Positions 51,106-60,125 of a stretch of DNA of 64,000 nt are shown here, piece by piece. The DNA is from Anaeromicrobium sp. (lineage in GTDB: Bacteria > Bacillota > Clostridia > Peptostreptococcales > Thermotaleaceae): NCBI RefSeq assembly GCF_025210435.1, contig NZ_JAOART010000033.1:1-64000 (forward strand). Reading direction: 5' to 3'. Numbering within the stretch: position 1 is the first letter of the stretch; each line of letters opens with the position of its first letter. Under the pieces are notes generated by a model. The model worked only from the letters and a program-made list of their open reading frames with translations, ran no database searches and was not told the DNA's origin. The position numbers were made by a program, and so were the translations under genes.

Positions 51106-52653
51106 ATGAGAAATCAGAAAAAAGAAATTATAGCAGCTATAGATGTAGGATCTAATTCCATAAGAATGAAAATTGCTGAAATTAATAGTGGAGGGGAAAT
51201 AAAAGAACTTGAAACTTTAAGAAAAACTGTCATGTTAGGAAAGGAATCCTTTTCTTTAGGTCATATCAGCTTTGAAACTGTGGATGTTGTTTGTGAGATA
51301 CTAAAAGGGTTTAAAGATCTAATGACCCAATATGAAGTGAAAACATATAGAGCAGTGGCCACAAGTGCCATAAGGGATGCAAGCAATAGAAGTTATATAT
51401 TAGATCAAATTGAAATTAAAACAGGAATCCATATAGATGTATTAAATACATCAGAGGAAAAATTTATTACTTATAAGGGAATAGAAGAAGACCTAGTGAA
51501 TTTTAAGGAGTTAAAAGATGAAGGTGTTATTATTGTCGATATTGGCACGGGCAGTATTGCCATTACTCAGTATAAGGATAGTCAGTTAGTTTTCACACAA
51601 AATATTAAATTAGGGGCCCTTAGAATAAAAGAAACCCTATCTACCCTTGAAGGAAAAACATTGAATTATTATAAAATTGTTGAAGAATTTTTCATTAGCA
51701 ACATTGATAAATTAGATATGTCCTTATTTAAGGATAAAAAGAATTTTGTTGGACTTGGTGGAGTCATGCAGACCTTAAAAAGTATTGAAAAAAAATTAAA
51801 CAATAATTATACGGATGATCATTTTTCTAAGGAGGATTTTTTAGGATTATATAATCAATTGATAAATCAATCTCCCTATAAAATTGTGGAGGAATTTGAA
51901 ATATCCTTTGAAAAGGCTGATATTCTTATTCCTGCATTAATAATATTTAAAAAATTTTTAGAACTTTCAAAAGTGGACAATATATATATATCTACTGTAT
52001 CCCTAAAGGATGGAGTCATTTGTGATTTAATAGATCACAAGTTTAAGACTGAGAGACAAAGGATATTTATAAACGATATTATTTCTTCTGCAAGATCTCT
52101 AGGTAAAAAATATGATTATGATAAAAAACATGCATGTGCCGTTGAAAAATATGGTCTTAAAATATTTGATTCTTTAAAGAGAATTCATGGACTTAGGACC
52201 CATGAGAGACTTATTATGCAACTGGCTTGCATTGTCCATGATATAGGAAAATATATTAAATATAATGGCCATTATATTTATTCATATAATATTATTAAGG
52301 CTACTGGTATTATAGGTATCTCAGAAAGGGATTTAGAAATTGTGGCAAGTATTGCAAAATATCATAGCACCTTAGTATTATCTGATAAGGATCAGGATTT
52401 AAAAGGCCTAGATACGAAAACAAAAATAATCATAGGAAAACTTTCAGCCATAGTCAGATTGGCAGATGCATTAGATAGGAGTCATAAGCAAAAAATAAAG
52501 GATATAAAAGTAAAAATAGATAAAAAAGATATTATAATATACATTTATACAAATGAGGATACCTTATTAGAAGAATGGGCTTTAGAAAAAAAATCATATT
52601 TATTCAAAGATGTTTTTGGATATAATCCAATACTAAAGAAGAGGATGTGCTAA
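51106..52653 (+). CDS. Ppx/GppA-family phosphatase with HD domain, divergent paralogue
   Basis: About 515 residues; ATGGAGG is upstream of the chosen ATG. The ASKHA part (about 1-300) has A-I-D-V-G-S-N-S-I-R-M, the glutamate of S-E-E-K, and I-V-D-I-G-T-G-S-I-A-I-T where the usual loop is D-I-G-G-G-S-T-E. The HD part (about 335-470) has I-V-H-D-I-G-K-Y. It starts the polyphosphate cluster and ends 3 bp before ppk. The altered loop suggests a changed catalytic role, for example sensing or binding polyphosphate or pppGpp. Confidence 0.88.
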   Translation: MRNQKKEIIAAIDVGSNSIRMKIAEINSGGEIKELETLRKTVMLGKESFSLGHISFETVDVVCEILKGFKDLMTQYEVKTYRAVATSAIRDASNRSYILDQIEIKTGIHIDVLNTSEEKFITYKGIEEDLVNFKELKDEGVIIVDIGTGSIAITQYKDSQLVFTQNIKLGALRIKETLSTLEGKTLNYYKIVEEFFISNIDKLDMSLFKDKKNFVGLGGVMQTLKSIEKKLNNNYTDDHFSKEDFLGLYNQLINQSPYKIVEEFEISFEKADILIPALIIFKKFLELSKVDNIYISTVSLKDGVICDLIDHKFKTERQRIFINDIISSARSLGKKYDYDKKHACAVEKYGLKIFDSLKRIHGLRTHERLIMQLACIVHDIGKYIKYNGHYIYSYNIIKATGIIGISERDLEIVASIAKYHSTLVLSDKDQDLKGLDTKTKIIIGKLSAIVRLADALDRSHKQKIKDIKVKIDKKDIIIYIYTNEDTLLEEWALEKKSYLFKDVFGYNPILKKRMC

Positions 52654-52655
52654 AG

Positions 52656-54776
52656 ATGAAGAGCTTAAATTATGATAATCCCCAGTATTTCATTAATAGG
52701 GAACTAAGTTGGTTAGAATTTAACGATAGAGTATTAAATGAAGGAAGAAATAAAAATAATCCCTTATTTGAAAGATTGAAGTTTTTAGCCATTGTTTCTT
52801 CAAATTTAGATGAGTTTTTTATGATAAGGGTAGCATCATTAAAAGATATGGTAAATGCAAAATTTAGTAAGCCTGATCCGTCAGGATTAAGTCCTAAACA
52901 ACAATTAAAGAGGATTTCCATAAGAACTCATAAAATGGTTGAAAAGGAATACTCCACATATAATAGAAGTATTTTGCCAAATCTTTCAAAAAACAATTTA
53001 TTTATTGTTAAGCCAAATGATTTAAACGAAACACAAGAAAAGTTTTTGAATAAATTTTTCATAGAAAATATTTATCCTGTCCTAACTCCCATGGCAGTAG
53101 ATTCAAGTAGACCCTTTCCTTTAATACTGAATAAAAGTTTAAATATAGGTGTCCATGTAAAAGAGGGAGATAAACATATTTTTGCCACGGTCCAAGTACC
53201 ATCTGTTTTACCTAGATTGATTTCAATTCCAGACAAGGGAAATAAAGTTGTATATATTTTATTAGAGAATGTGATTATGATGTATTTAAATAGTATTTTT
53301 AGGGGAAAAGAAATAATAAGGGCCTATCCATATAGAATTACAAGAAATGCAGATCTTAGTATTGAGGAAGAAGAAGCAGAAGATTTGCTAATAGAGATAG
53401 AAAAATCCATAAAGATGAGAAAAAGAGGTGCTGCCATTAGATTAGAAGTGGCAAGCAATATGAATAATAGTATGGTTCAATACTTAAAAGAAGTTTTAGA
53501 AATTCATGATAAGGATGTTTATTATATAAAGGGTCCAATAGACTTAACTTTTTTAATGAAATTAGCAGGAATGGAAGGTTATGATGAACTGAAATATGCA
53601 AGTTATACCCCTCAAATACCACGAGATTTAATAGGTTATGAAGATATATTTAAAGCCATCTCAGAAAAGGATATTTTCCTACATCATCCCTTTGAATCCT
53701 TCCAACCTGTTGTGGATTTTATTAAAAAGTCAGCAAAGGATAGTAAGGTATTAGCAATAAAGCAAACCTTATATAGAGTAAGTGGAGACTCTCCCATAAT
53801 AAAGGCACTAGCAGAGGCGGCAGAAAGGGGAAAACAGGTAACTGTTTTAGTGGAAGTTAAAGCTAGATTTGATGAGGAAAATAATATTATATGGGCAAAG
53901 AGATTAGAGGAAGCAGGGTGCCATGTCATATATGGCCTTGTAGGCCTTAAAACCCACTCTAAAATAACTTTAGTAGTTAGAAAAGAAGAAAGTGGTATTA
54001 AAAGATATGTTCACTTAGGTACAGGAAATTATAATGATATTACGGCTAGATTTTACACGGATATGGGGATTTTCACATGTAATGAATATATGGGAGCGGA
54101 TGCATCTGCTGTATTTAATATGCTTACAGGTTATTCAGAACCTCATGAATGGTATAAAATTGAAACAGCACCTCTAGGCCTTAGAAAAAAATTTATTAAA
54201 CTAATAGAAAATGAAATAAAACATGCAAAAGAAGGAAAAAAGGCAAAGATAATAGGAAAAATGAATTCTTTAGTAGATAAGGGCATTATTAAGGCCTTAT
54301 ATAGGGCATCTAATGCAGGAGTAAAGGTACGTCTCATTGTGAGAGGTATTTGTTGTCTACGAGGAGGGGTAGAAGGTATTAGTGAAAATATTACGGTTCA
54401 AAGTATTGTAGGTAGATATTTAGAACATAGTAGAATATATTATTTTTATAATAATGGTAATGAACAAATATATCTATCTAGTGCAGATTGGATGCCTAGG
54501 AATCTAGATAGAAGAGTAGAGCTACTCTTTCCTATAGAGAATAATAAAATAAAAAATAGAATTGTTGGAATTTTAAATATTATCATGCTGGATAATGAAA
54601 AATCTAGATTTATGGATTGGGAAGGTAAATACTTTAAGATTGACAAGAGGGGTAAGAATATTGTTAATTCCCAAGAATATTTTAGTAAGTTAGCTTGTGA
54701 AGGGATTAAGAATATGATCAATAGGGAAGAAACATTTAATTTTGAACCTATTTTATCTAGTAATTATGATGAATAA
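52656..54776 (+). CDS. ppk: Polyphosphate kinase
   Basis: About 706 residues, normal for Ppk1. N-terminal N-R-E-L-S-W-L-E-F-N and N-L-D-E-F-F-M-I-R-V are typical. The phospholipase-D-like catalytic domains show K-T-H-S-K-I, the autophosphorylated His in Y-V-H-L-G-T-G-N-Y-N-D, and R-Y-L-E-H-S-R-I-Y. It makes polyphosphate from ATP, and the reverse. The start overlaps a GTG three codons earlier; the ATG is chosen. It follows ppx paralogue 1 and precedes family A copy A4. Confidence 0.95.
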   Translation: MKSLNYDNPQYFINRELSWLEFNDRVLNEGRNKNNPLFERLKFLAIVSSNLDEFFMIRVASLKDMVNAKFSKPDPSGLSPKQQLKRISIRTHKMVEKEYSTYNRSILPNLSKNNLFIVKPNDLNETQEKFLNKFFIENIYPVLTPMAVDSSRPFPLILNKSLNIGVHVKEGDKHIFATVQVPSVLPRLISIPDKGNKVVYILLENVIMMYLNSIFRGKEIIRAYPYRITRNADLSIEEEEAEDLLIEIEKSIKMRKRGAAIRLEVASNMNNSMVQYLKEVLEIHDKDVYYIKGPIDLTFLMKLAGMEGYDELKYASYTPQIPRDLIGYEDIFKAISEKDIFLHHPFESFQPVVDFIKKSAKDSKVLAIKQTLYRVSGDSPIIKALAEAAERGKQVTVLVEVKARFDEENNIIWAKRLEEAGCHVIYGLVGLKTHSKITLVVRKEESGIKRYVHLGTGNYNDITARFYTDMGIFTCNEYMGADASAVFNMLTGYSEPHEWYKIETAPLGLRKKFIKLIENEIKHAKEGKKAKIIGKMNSLVDKGIIKALYRASNAGVKVRLIVRGICCLRGGVEGISENITVQSIVGRYLEHSRIYYFYNNGNEQIYLSSADWMPRNLDRRVELLFPIENNKIKNRIVGILNIIMLDNEKSRFMDWEGKYFKIDKRGKNIVNSQEYFSKLACEGIKNMINREETFNFEPILSSNYDE

Positions 54777-54779
54777 ATA

Positions 54780-55014
54780 TAGATTTCGTGTTCATAAACT
54801 TGCTTTATGTGAGCCTACTTCAGGAAAATATATTGAAAATTTTTTCCATTGAAGTCCTTGTCACAAGCGAAAGTGTGAATCTTCTTAGATAGGTTCATGA
54901 CTCATGTTGGAGTAGCATAGGATGTTGTGACGTTCCTCAATTTCAAAAATTTTCAATATATTTACCTTCGTAGGCAAGTTACTGTATAAAACAAATTTAA
55001 AACCCAAAAATCTA
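54780..55014 (+). repeat. Family A element, full copy A4
   Basis: 235 bp, inserted 3 bp after the ppk stop and 23 bp before the second ppx start. The right end is altered (ACCCAAAAATCTA), while the left end and centre match A1 and A5. Confidence 0.9.
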
Positions 55015-55037
55015 TAGATTTGAAGAAGGTGGATATA

Positions 55038-56576
55038 GTGAAAAAAATTGCAATTATTGACTTAGGATCTAACTCAGCTAGAATGATAATAATGAAAATA
55101 TCTAATAAAAATTCATATAAAATGATAGAACAAGAAAAGGATATGGTAAGACTTAGTGAAAATATGGGTAAGGAAAAAACTTTAAAAGAGCCGGCTATGA
55201 ATAGGACTATCCATGTTTTAAAATTATTTAAAAGGCTTATTGAAGCCCATAAGGCCCATGTTGTTCATGCTTATGCCACAGCAGCCCTTAGGAATGCTAA
55301 AAATCAAGAAGAGTTTTTATTTAGAGTAAAAAAGGAAGTGGGACTAGATTTAAAGGTCATTTCAGGAAAGGAAGAAGCCTACTATGATTTTTTAGGGGTT
55401 ATTAATACTATTGATAGTAGAGATTTTGTAATGATTGATATTGGTGGAGGTAGTACGGAAATAGGATTGATAAGGGATAGAAAATTAGTTGAATCTGTAA
55501 GTTTGCCCTACGGATCTGTAGTTTTAACAGAAAGTTTCTTAGGAGAACATAGGGTATGTCATGAAAAATTAAAGGCATTAGAAGGTTTTATGAAAAAGGA
55601 AATGAAAAAATTAAAATGGTTAGAACAGGGAAAAAAATTACCTATCATTGGCCTTGGAGGATCCATAAGAACTGTTGCTAAAATAGATAGAAAGCATATT
55701 GGATTTCCCTTAGAAAGACTTCATAATTATCAATTAACCTATGAAGAATTTCAGAGTGCCTATGAAAAGGCAATTCAAGAAAAATTATCAGACAGAAAAA
55801 AAGTACCAGGCATTAATAAGGAACGGGCAGATATTATAGCTGGTGGTTTAGCACCACTGAAAGTACTTATGGATATGTTAGATAGTAAAAAACTAATTGT
55901 AAGTGGAAATGGGTTGAGGGAAGGTGTTTTTTATGAAAATTATTTAAAAGATTTTGATATACATAATAATTTAGTTTCAGATGTATTAAGACATAGTGTG
56001 GAAAATGGTTTGAAAAATTATGATGTGAATATGGAGCATAGTATTCAAGTTAAGAAAATAGGTTTATTATTATTTGATGAATTATTAGATCTGCACAAAT
56101 TAGGAACTAAAGAAAGACCCATATTAGAAGTGGCTGCCCTCCTTCATGACATAGGTATCTATGTAGATTATTATAATCATCATAAACATGGATTTTATTT
56201 AGTATTAAATTCAAGGATCAATGGATTGACTAATAGGGAACTACTTATGTGTGCATTTTTAGTTGGTATGCATAGGAATTTTAAGTTTAAAAAGGACTGG
56301 AAAGAATATGATATGCTAATTAGTGAAGATGACTATAATACTATAAGAAAATTAGCCCTTTTACTAAAAATGAGTGAAATGCTTGACAGAAATGAATATG
56401 GAAGTGTGAAGGATATAAAGGCAAATATTTCAAAGGAACATGCTAAAATTATTCTTACTAGTAATAATAGCTTAGAACTTGAAATAGAAGCTGCCATGAA
56501 GAGTGAAGATGATTTTTATAAATTATTTAAAAGAAAATTGATAATGGAACTTAGGCATATTCAAAAAATAAATTAG
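55038..56576 (+). CDS. ppx: Exopolyphosphatase/GppA with HD domain
   Basis: About 512 residues; the GTG at 55038 has AAGGTGG 5 nt upstream. The ASKHA domain has I-I-D-L-G-S-N-S-A-R-M, S-G-K-E-E-A and the intact M-I-D-I-G-G-G-S-T-E-I loop. The HD domain shows L-L-H-D-I-G. It should cleave polyphosphate ends or pppGpp. Its last codons and stop lie in family B copy B3, so the true C-terminus may differ from the ancestral one by a few residues. It was probably coupled to ppk before A4 inserted. Confidence 0.9.
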   Translation: MKKIAIIDLGSNSARMIIMKISNKNSYKMIEQEKDMVRLSENMGKEKTLKEPAMNRTIHVLKLFKRLIEAHKAHVVHAYATAALRNAKNQEEFLFRVKKEVGLDLKVISGKEEAYYDFLGVINTIDSRDFVMIDIGGGSTEIGLIRDRKLVESVSLPYGSVVLTESFLGEHRVCHEKLKALEGFMKKEMKKLKWLEQGKKLPIIGLGGSIRTVAKIDRKHIGFPLERLHNYQLTYEEFQSAYEKAIQEKLSDRKKVPGINKERADIIAGGLAPLKVLMDMLDSKKLIVSGNGLREGVFYENYLKDFDIHNNLVSDVLRHSVENGLKNYDVNMEHSIQVKKIGLLLFDELLDLHKLGTKERPILEVAALLHDIGIYVDYYNHHKHGFYLVLNSRINGLTNRELLMCAFLVGMHRNFKFKKDWKEYDMLISEDDYNTIRKLALLLKMSEMLDRNEYGSVKDIKANISKEHAKIILTSNNSLELEIEAAMKSEDDFYKLFKRKLIMELRHIQKIN

Positions 56577-56710
56577 TCATTTCACTGGTTATTTGAATTA
56601 TTTTCTTCGTTATGGAATCGCTTACATATGTCTAATATGCTCGCTCACCATGCCTTGAAAATAATCCAAATCCCTCAGAGAACTGACTAGTTTATTTCTT
56701 TCATATGCCT
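56553..56710. repeat. Family B element, copy B3
   Basis: 158 bp, AGGCATATTC to TCATATGCCT. The first 24 bases are the last codons and stop of the ppx gene. It differs from B2 at only a handful of positions. Confidence 0.9.
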
Positions 56711-56784
56711 TAAATAATTAATTCATGTTTATATATTTTCACATGGGGGTATCTAAAGGTTAGATGTAAAGGGGAGGAAAATAT

Positions 56785-56955
56785 ATGAGTAAAAAATTAT
56801 GTAAATTAGTAAAAGAGTATTCTATGGAGGATGATTTTAAAAAATATAAAAAATTAGTCAATAAGGGTAAATATATATGTACTAAATGTGGTAGAGTAGG
56901 AAACAATGAAGAAAATCTATGTAAGTCAAAAAATTTAAAGAAGGAATCTAAATAA
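56785..56955 (+). CDS. Small zinc-ribbon-like protein
   Basis: 56 residues. GGGGAGG lies 7 nt before the ATG. Charged N-terminal half, then Y-I-C-T-K-C-G-R-V-G-N-N-E-E-N-L-C-K, a likely zinc-binding knuckle with a third Cys at position 46. Unknown function. Confidence 0.6.
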   Translation: MSKKLCKLVKEYSMEDDFKKYKKLVNKGKYICTKCGRVGNNEENLCKSKNLKKESK

Positions 56956-57073
56956 ATTAGATATGAGTAAGGAAATATAGATTTATAGTATGAAAATCTG
57001 CTTCAGGTAAATATTGTAAAAATCCATATATTAGTGTATTATTAAATACATGATTATATAGGGAGGCGATGGA

Positions 57074-57817
57074 ATGGATTTAAGGGAAAGAGTGTTGGAT
57101 ATAGGGGAAATATTTTCCCATTCCTTTAATGTATTTAAAAATAGGTTCAAAACCATATCGGCCATAATGTTAAGCATATACGTGCCTATTGGTGTATTTA
57201 TTGGAATATTAACCTTATCTATGGCAAATGATATGTTAATGATACCTACGCTAGTTATGGCACCTATTGCAGCTATTGGAACAGGAATATTAGGTGTGGC
57301 TGCTACTGTGGGGGTAGTATATGTAGTTGAGAGCTATTTAATAAGAAATGAGGATTTGCCCTATAAGGAAGCCCTTTCTAAGGCTTTTAGTATAATAGGT
57401 GGGTCTATTTTATTGGCTATAGTAGCTTCTCTTTTAACAGTTATTGGGATGATATTATTAATAATACCAGGAATAGCTATTTCTGTGTATGTTATATTTA
57501 AATATCAATCGATAGCCCTCAGGGGAACTACCGTATTAGAATCCTTAAGCTATAGTAAAAATCTAGTATCTGGAAATTGGTGGAAGATACTGTTTATAAA
57601 TATAGTATGTAGCCTTTTAGTATTAGTAGTAACTAGTCCATTTAAAATGCTAGGAGATTCAATTATAGGACTAGTTATCGTTCAAGGTGTAAATGCTATA
57701 GCCATGTCCTTTGGTATTATAGTAAATACGGTCATCTTTTTAAATTTAGATTTTATTAAAAATGGTAGAGAAGATACTTTTTTAGTAGATGAGCATAAGG
57801 ATGATACTTTAATTTAA
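57074..57817 (+). CDS. Polytopic membrane protein (glycerophosphodiesterase membrane-domain-like)
   Basis: 247 residues with five to six membrane helices. Start M-D-L-R-E-R-V-L-D-I-G-E-I-F-S-H-S-F-N-V-F-K and the segment S-K-N-L-V-S-G-N-W-W-K-I-L resemble the DUF7544/GPDPase membrane-domain group. A larger relative with the same S-R-Q-L-V-K-G-E-F-W-K-I segment lies at 60126. GGGAGGCG precedes the ATG. Function unknown. Confidence 0.7.
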   Translation: MDLRERVLDIGEIFSHSFNVFKNRFKTISAIMLSIYVPIGVFIGILTLSMANDMLMIPTLVMAPIAAIGTGILGVAATVGVVYVVESYLIRNEDLPYKEALSKAFSIIGGSILLAIVASLLTVIGMILLIIPGIAISVYVIFKYQSIALRGTTVLESLSYSKNLVSGNWWKILFINIVCSLLVLVVTSPFKMLGDSIIGLVIVQGVNAIAMSFGIIVNTVIFLNLDFIKNGREDTFLVDEHKDDTLI

Positions 57818-57819
57818 TT

Positions 57820-57871
57820 ATAATGATAAAAAATAACAGGTGAAAGGGACCTGTTATTTTTTATCATTATA
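57820..57871. terminator. Terminator, long stem
   Basis: AATGATAAAAAATAACAGGT and its mirror around a 6-nt loop; T-rich right arm. Confidence 0.85.
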
Positions 57872-57905
57872 AGCATATAATAAGTTCTTCAGACAAATAA
57901 TACTA

Positions 57906-58140
57906 TAGATTTATTATTTATAAACGAGCTTTATATGAGCCTACTTCAGGGAAATATATTGAAAATCTTTTCCACCCAAGTCCTTGTCACAAGCGAAAGT
58001 GTGAATCTCCGTAGATAGGTTCATGAGTCATGTTGAAGTAGCATAGGATGTTGTGACGTTCCAGGGTTCCAAAAATTTTCAATATATTTTCCCTTATAGG
58101 CAAGTTACTGTATAAAGAAAGCTTAGTGTTACGAAATTTA
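57906..58140 (+). repeat. Family A element, full copy A5
   Basis: 235 bp, more than nine in ten positions equal to A1 by eye across the centre. Left end TAGATTTATTA and right end TACGAAATTTA have drifted. Confidence 0.9.
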
Positions 58141-58184
58141 TAAGGCACATAAAAAAATAAAGATTCTCAAAAGGACTGATGAAA

Positions 58185-59114
58185 ATGAAAAAAATATGTA
58201 TATATGTAATAATAGTATTAATGATTTTTTCCATGGGATGCACTAATAGGAAAGAAACTAAGGAAAAGGTTAAAGAAACTAATTCTACAGATATGACCTA
58301 TGAAATAAATATGAAAAGGGATTTGCTCACTTTAATGATGGCCTATCCTGAATATATAGTAGATTTGGAAGTGAGTAGTGATAATAGGGTTTATCTGATC
58401 ATGAAATCTGGAAATAAGATATTGTATGATGATAAGGAAAAAAAGAATTATTCTGCTAAATTGAATAATCCTGATCTACAGGACATGTTAGAGGAAATAT
58501 ATCCCTTATGCCATACAGATGAAATAATGGAGAAAAATTTTGATCCAGGAAGGATTAGATCATATGCCTTACTAAAAGAAGTATATGGAAATAGTAAGGC
58601 CCATGTGGAAAAGAATTTAGTAGCTGCTAAGGGGGTAAGGTTTAATAAAAATAATAGGGCAGCAGAAAGTATGAAAAATGTAATGAATGAATTGTTACCC
58701 TTAGCTAAAAATAATGGTAAAATAGGTGCCTGTGTATATCCTATGAGTGGAACATTTTGTTATAGGGTCATATCGGGAACGGGAAGACTTAGTCCCCATT
58801 CCTTTGGTATTGCCATAGATTTAGCAAGGGATAATAGGGATTATTGGAAATGGGCTAGTAAAGAAGCAGGGGCTAAAAGGTTAAAATCCTATCCCCAGGA
58901 GATTGTAAATATTTTTGAGAAAAATTATTTCATATGGGGTGGAAAGTGGAATCATTTTGATATACTACATTTTGAATATAGGCCAGAGTTCATAATTAAG
59001 AGTAAATATTTTTCTAAGGGTATAAAAGAAGGTGAAATGTGGTACTCAAATGTAAATATAAATGATGAATATATAAAAAAATCTATAGATTTAATTGATA
59101 AAAAAATAAAATAA
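58185..59114 (+). CDS. M15-family D,D-peptidase lipoprotein
   Basis: About 309 residues. Signal segment and lipobox F-S-M-G-C. The C-terminal M15 domain has S-P-H-S-F-G-I-A-I-D-L-A and W-N-H-F-D-I-L-H-F-E-Y-R-P-E, the zinc and catalytic residues of the VanY/M15_4 type. It trims peptidoglycan side chains outside the membrane. The second ATG (58185) suits the AAGGA spacing better than 58179. Copy A5 lies just upstream, so its promoter may be affected by or supplied from the element. Confidence 0.87.
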   Translation: MKKICIYVIIVLMIFSMGCTNRKETKEKVKETNSTDMTYEINMKRDLLTLMMAYPEYIVDLEVSSDNRVYLIMKSGNKILYDDKEKKNYSAKLNNPDLQDMLEEIYPLCHTDEIMEKNFDPGRIRSYALLKEVYGNSKAHVEKNLVAAKGVRFNKNNRAAESMKNVMNELLPLAKNNGKIGACVYPMSGTFCYRVISGTGRLSPHSFGIAIDLARDNRDYWKWASKEAGAKRLKSYPQEIVNIFEKNYFIWGGKWNHFDILHFEYRPEFIIKSKYFSKGIKEGEMWYSNVNINDEYIKKSIDLIDKKIK

Positions 59115-59230
59115 ATTGGAGTTTAATGATTAGAGTGTAATAGTTAGGGTATCATATTAATATCTTAAACTAATAAAGCTATAAAAATTTCATGAAGTAA
59201 GCTCCTTTCTATAATTTGATTTTGGTATTG

Positions 59231-59276
59231 AAAAGCTAAAGGGCAACTTATCATAAGTTGTCTTTTAGCTTTTTTG
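59231..59276 (+). terminator. Terminator
   Basis: AAAAGCTAAA-GG-GCAACTTAT / ATAAGTTGTC-TTTTAGCTTTT stem with T6, 120 bp past the M15 gene. Confidence 0.8.
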
Positions 59277-59297
59277 TATGTTCATTTTCAATGGTTT

Positions 59298-59342
59298 CCC
59301 TTGTAGGCTCACATAAAGCAAGTTTATCAATAATAAATCTAT
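59298..59342 (-). repeat. Family A repeat, solo end
   Basis: About 45 bp matching the end of family A in reverse (TTGTAGGCTCACATAAAGCAAGTTTAT). It lies between two convergent genes and abuts the stop of the 59347 gene. Confidence 0.6.
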
Positions 59343-59346
59343 ATAT

Positions 59347-59730
59347 TTAATATTTTCTTTGTAAAACCATATAAGATATTATCTTTGAAACTAGCATTAC
59401 AAATAATAAAAAGCCTGTTAGGTCTTTTAAAGCTATGTTATTTAGTAAAGTATTTCCCACTAGGAATATAACAACCATACAAAGGGAGGTTATTCTAAGG
59501 GAAATGCTGTCAGCCTTATAGGCTAAATTTAAACTTCTCTCATCCTCATAAAAAGATGGATTTTTCATCTCTTTGTAATTTTTATAAGTAAGAGCTGAAA
59601 AAAGAATAAAGGTTATAACCAAAAAGGGTAAACTAATACTGGTTGGTCCATAGCTTATACCTATTAGTGATAGTAATAAAAAGGTAACTATACGGTACAT
59701 TAATTTTTTGTTAAATCTACTTTTATCCAT
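59347..59730 (-). CDS. Small membrane protein paired with an Xre regulator (DUF2178-like)
   Basis: 127 residues with four membrane helices. The middle carries F-Y-E-D-E-R-S-L-N-L-A-Y-K-A, similar to the D-E-R motif of DUF2178-type proteins. It is 3 bp after an Xre-type regulator gene, a common pair in Firmicutes. Function unknown. Confidence 0.7.
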   Translation of the reverse strand: MDKSRFNKKLMYRIVTFLLLSLIGISYGPTSISLPFLVITFILFSALTYKNYKEMKNPSFYEDERSLNLAYKADSISLRITSLCMVVIFLVGNTLLNNIALKDLTGFLLFVMLVSKIISYMVLQRKY

Positions 59731-59733
59731 TAT

Positions 59734-59931
59734 TTATTCCTCCTCATAAATGAAAATATCTTCTATTTTACAATTAAACACCTGGGCAATTTTAAATGCC
59801 AAAATTAAAGATGGATTATATTTTCCCTTTTCTATTGATATGATCGTTTGTCTAGATACTTGAAGAATCTTTCCTAATCCTTCTTGAGAAATCTCCCTAT
59901 GGTTCCTAAGTTCTGCTAATTTATTTTTCAA
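59734..59931 (-). CDS. Xre-family HTH regulator (YozG-like)
   Basis: 65 residues: L-A-E-L-R-N-H-R-E-I-S-Q-E-G-L-G-K-I-L-Q-V-S-R-Q-T-I-I-S-I-E-K-G-K-Y is a complete five-helix HTH_3. AGGAGG precedes the ATG. Palindromes CTTTACGTAAAG and ATGTAAAGT-GA-ACTTTACAT directly upstream are likely its own operators. Confidence 0.92.
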   Translation of the reverse strand: MKNKLAELRNHREISQEGLGKILQVSRQTIISIEKGKYNPSLILAFKIAQVFNCKIEDIFIYEEE

Positions 59932-59960
59932 ATGGACATACCTCCTTTATGTTAAACTCC

Positions 59961-60028
59961 CTTTACGTAAAGCTTCCTTTACATGAAGTATACTACTAAA
60001 AGTTGTAAATGTAAAGTGAACTTTACAT
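59961..60028. promoter_or_regulatory. Palindromic operators of the Xre gene
   Basis: CTTTACGTAAAG (59961-59972, perfect), CTTTACAT (about 59977) and ATGTAAAGT-GA-ACTTTACAT (60009-60028, perfect). The half-site CTTTAC recurs five times in 68 bp. Confidence 0.65.
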
Positions 60029-60125
60029 ATAAAAATATTTTTCATATAGATTAAAAAAAAAAGGAGGAAAAAAATGTAATAAGTAGAATTTAATTAAATA
60101 CTATGTCGAGAAAGGATGTGTAAAT

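Noticed and set aside
27058..59342. CRISPR array from the recurring 45-bp family A ends
   Set aside because: Copies are kilobases apart, in both orientations, with no regular spacers and no cas genes.
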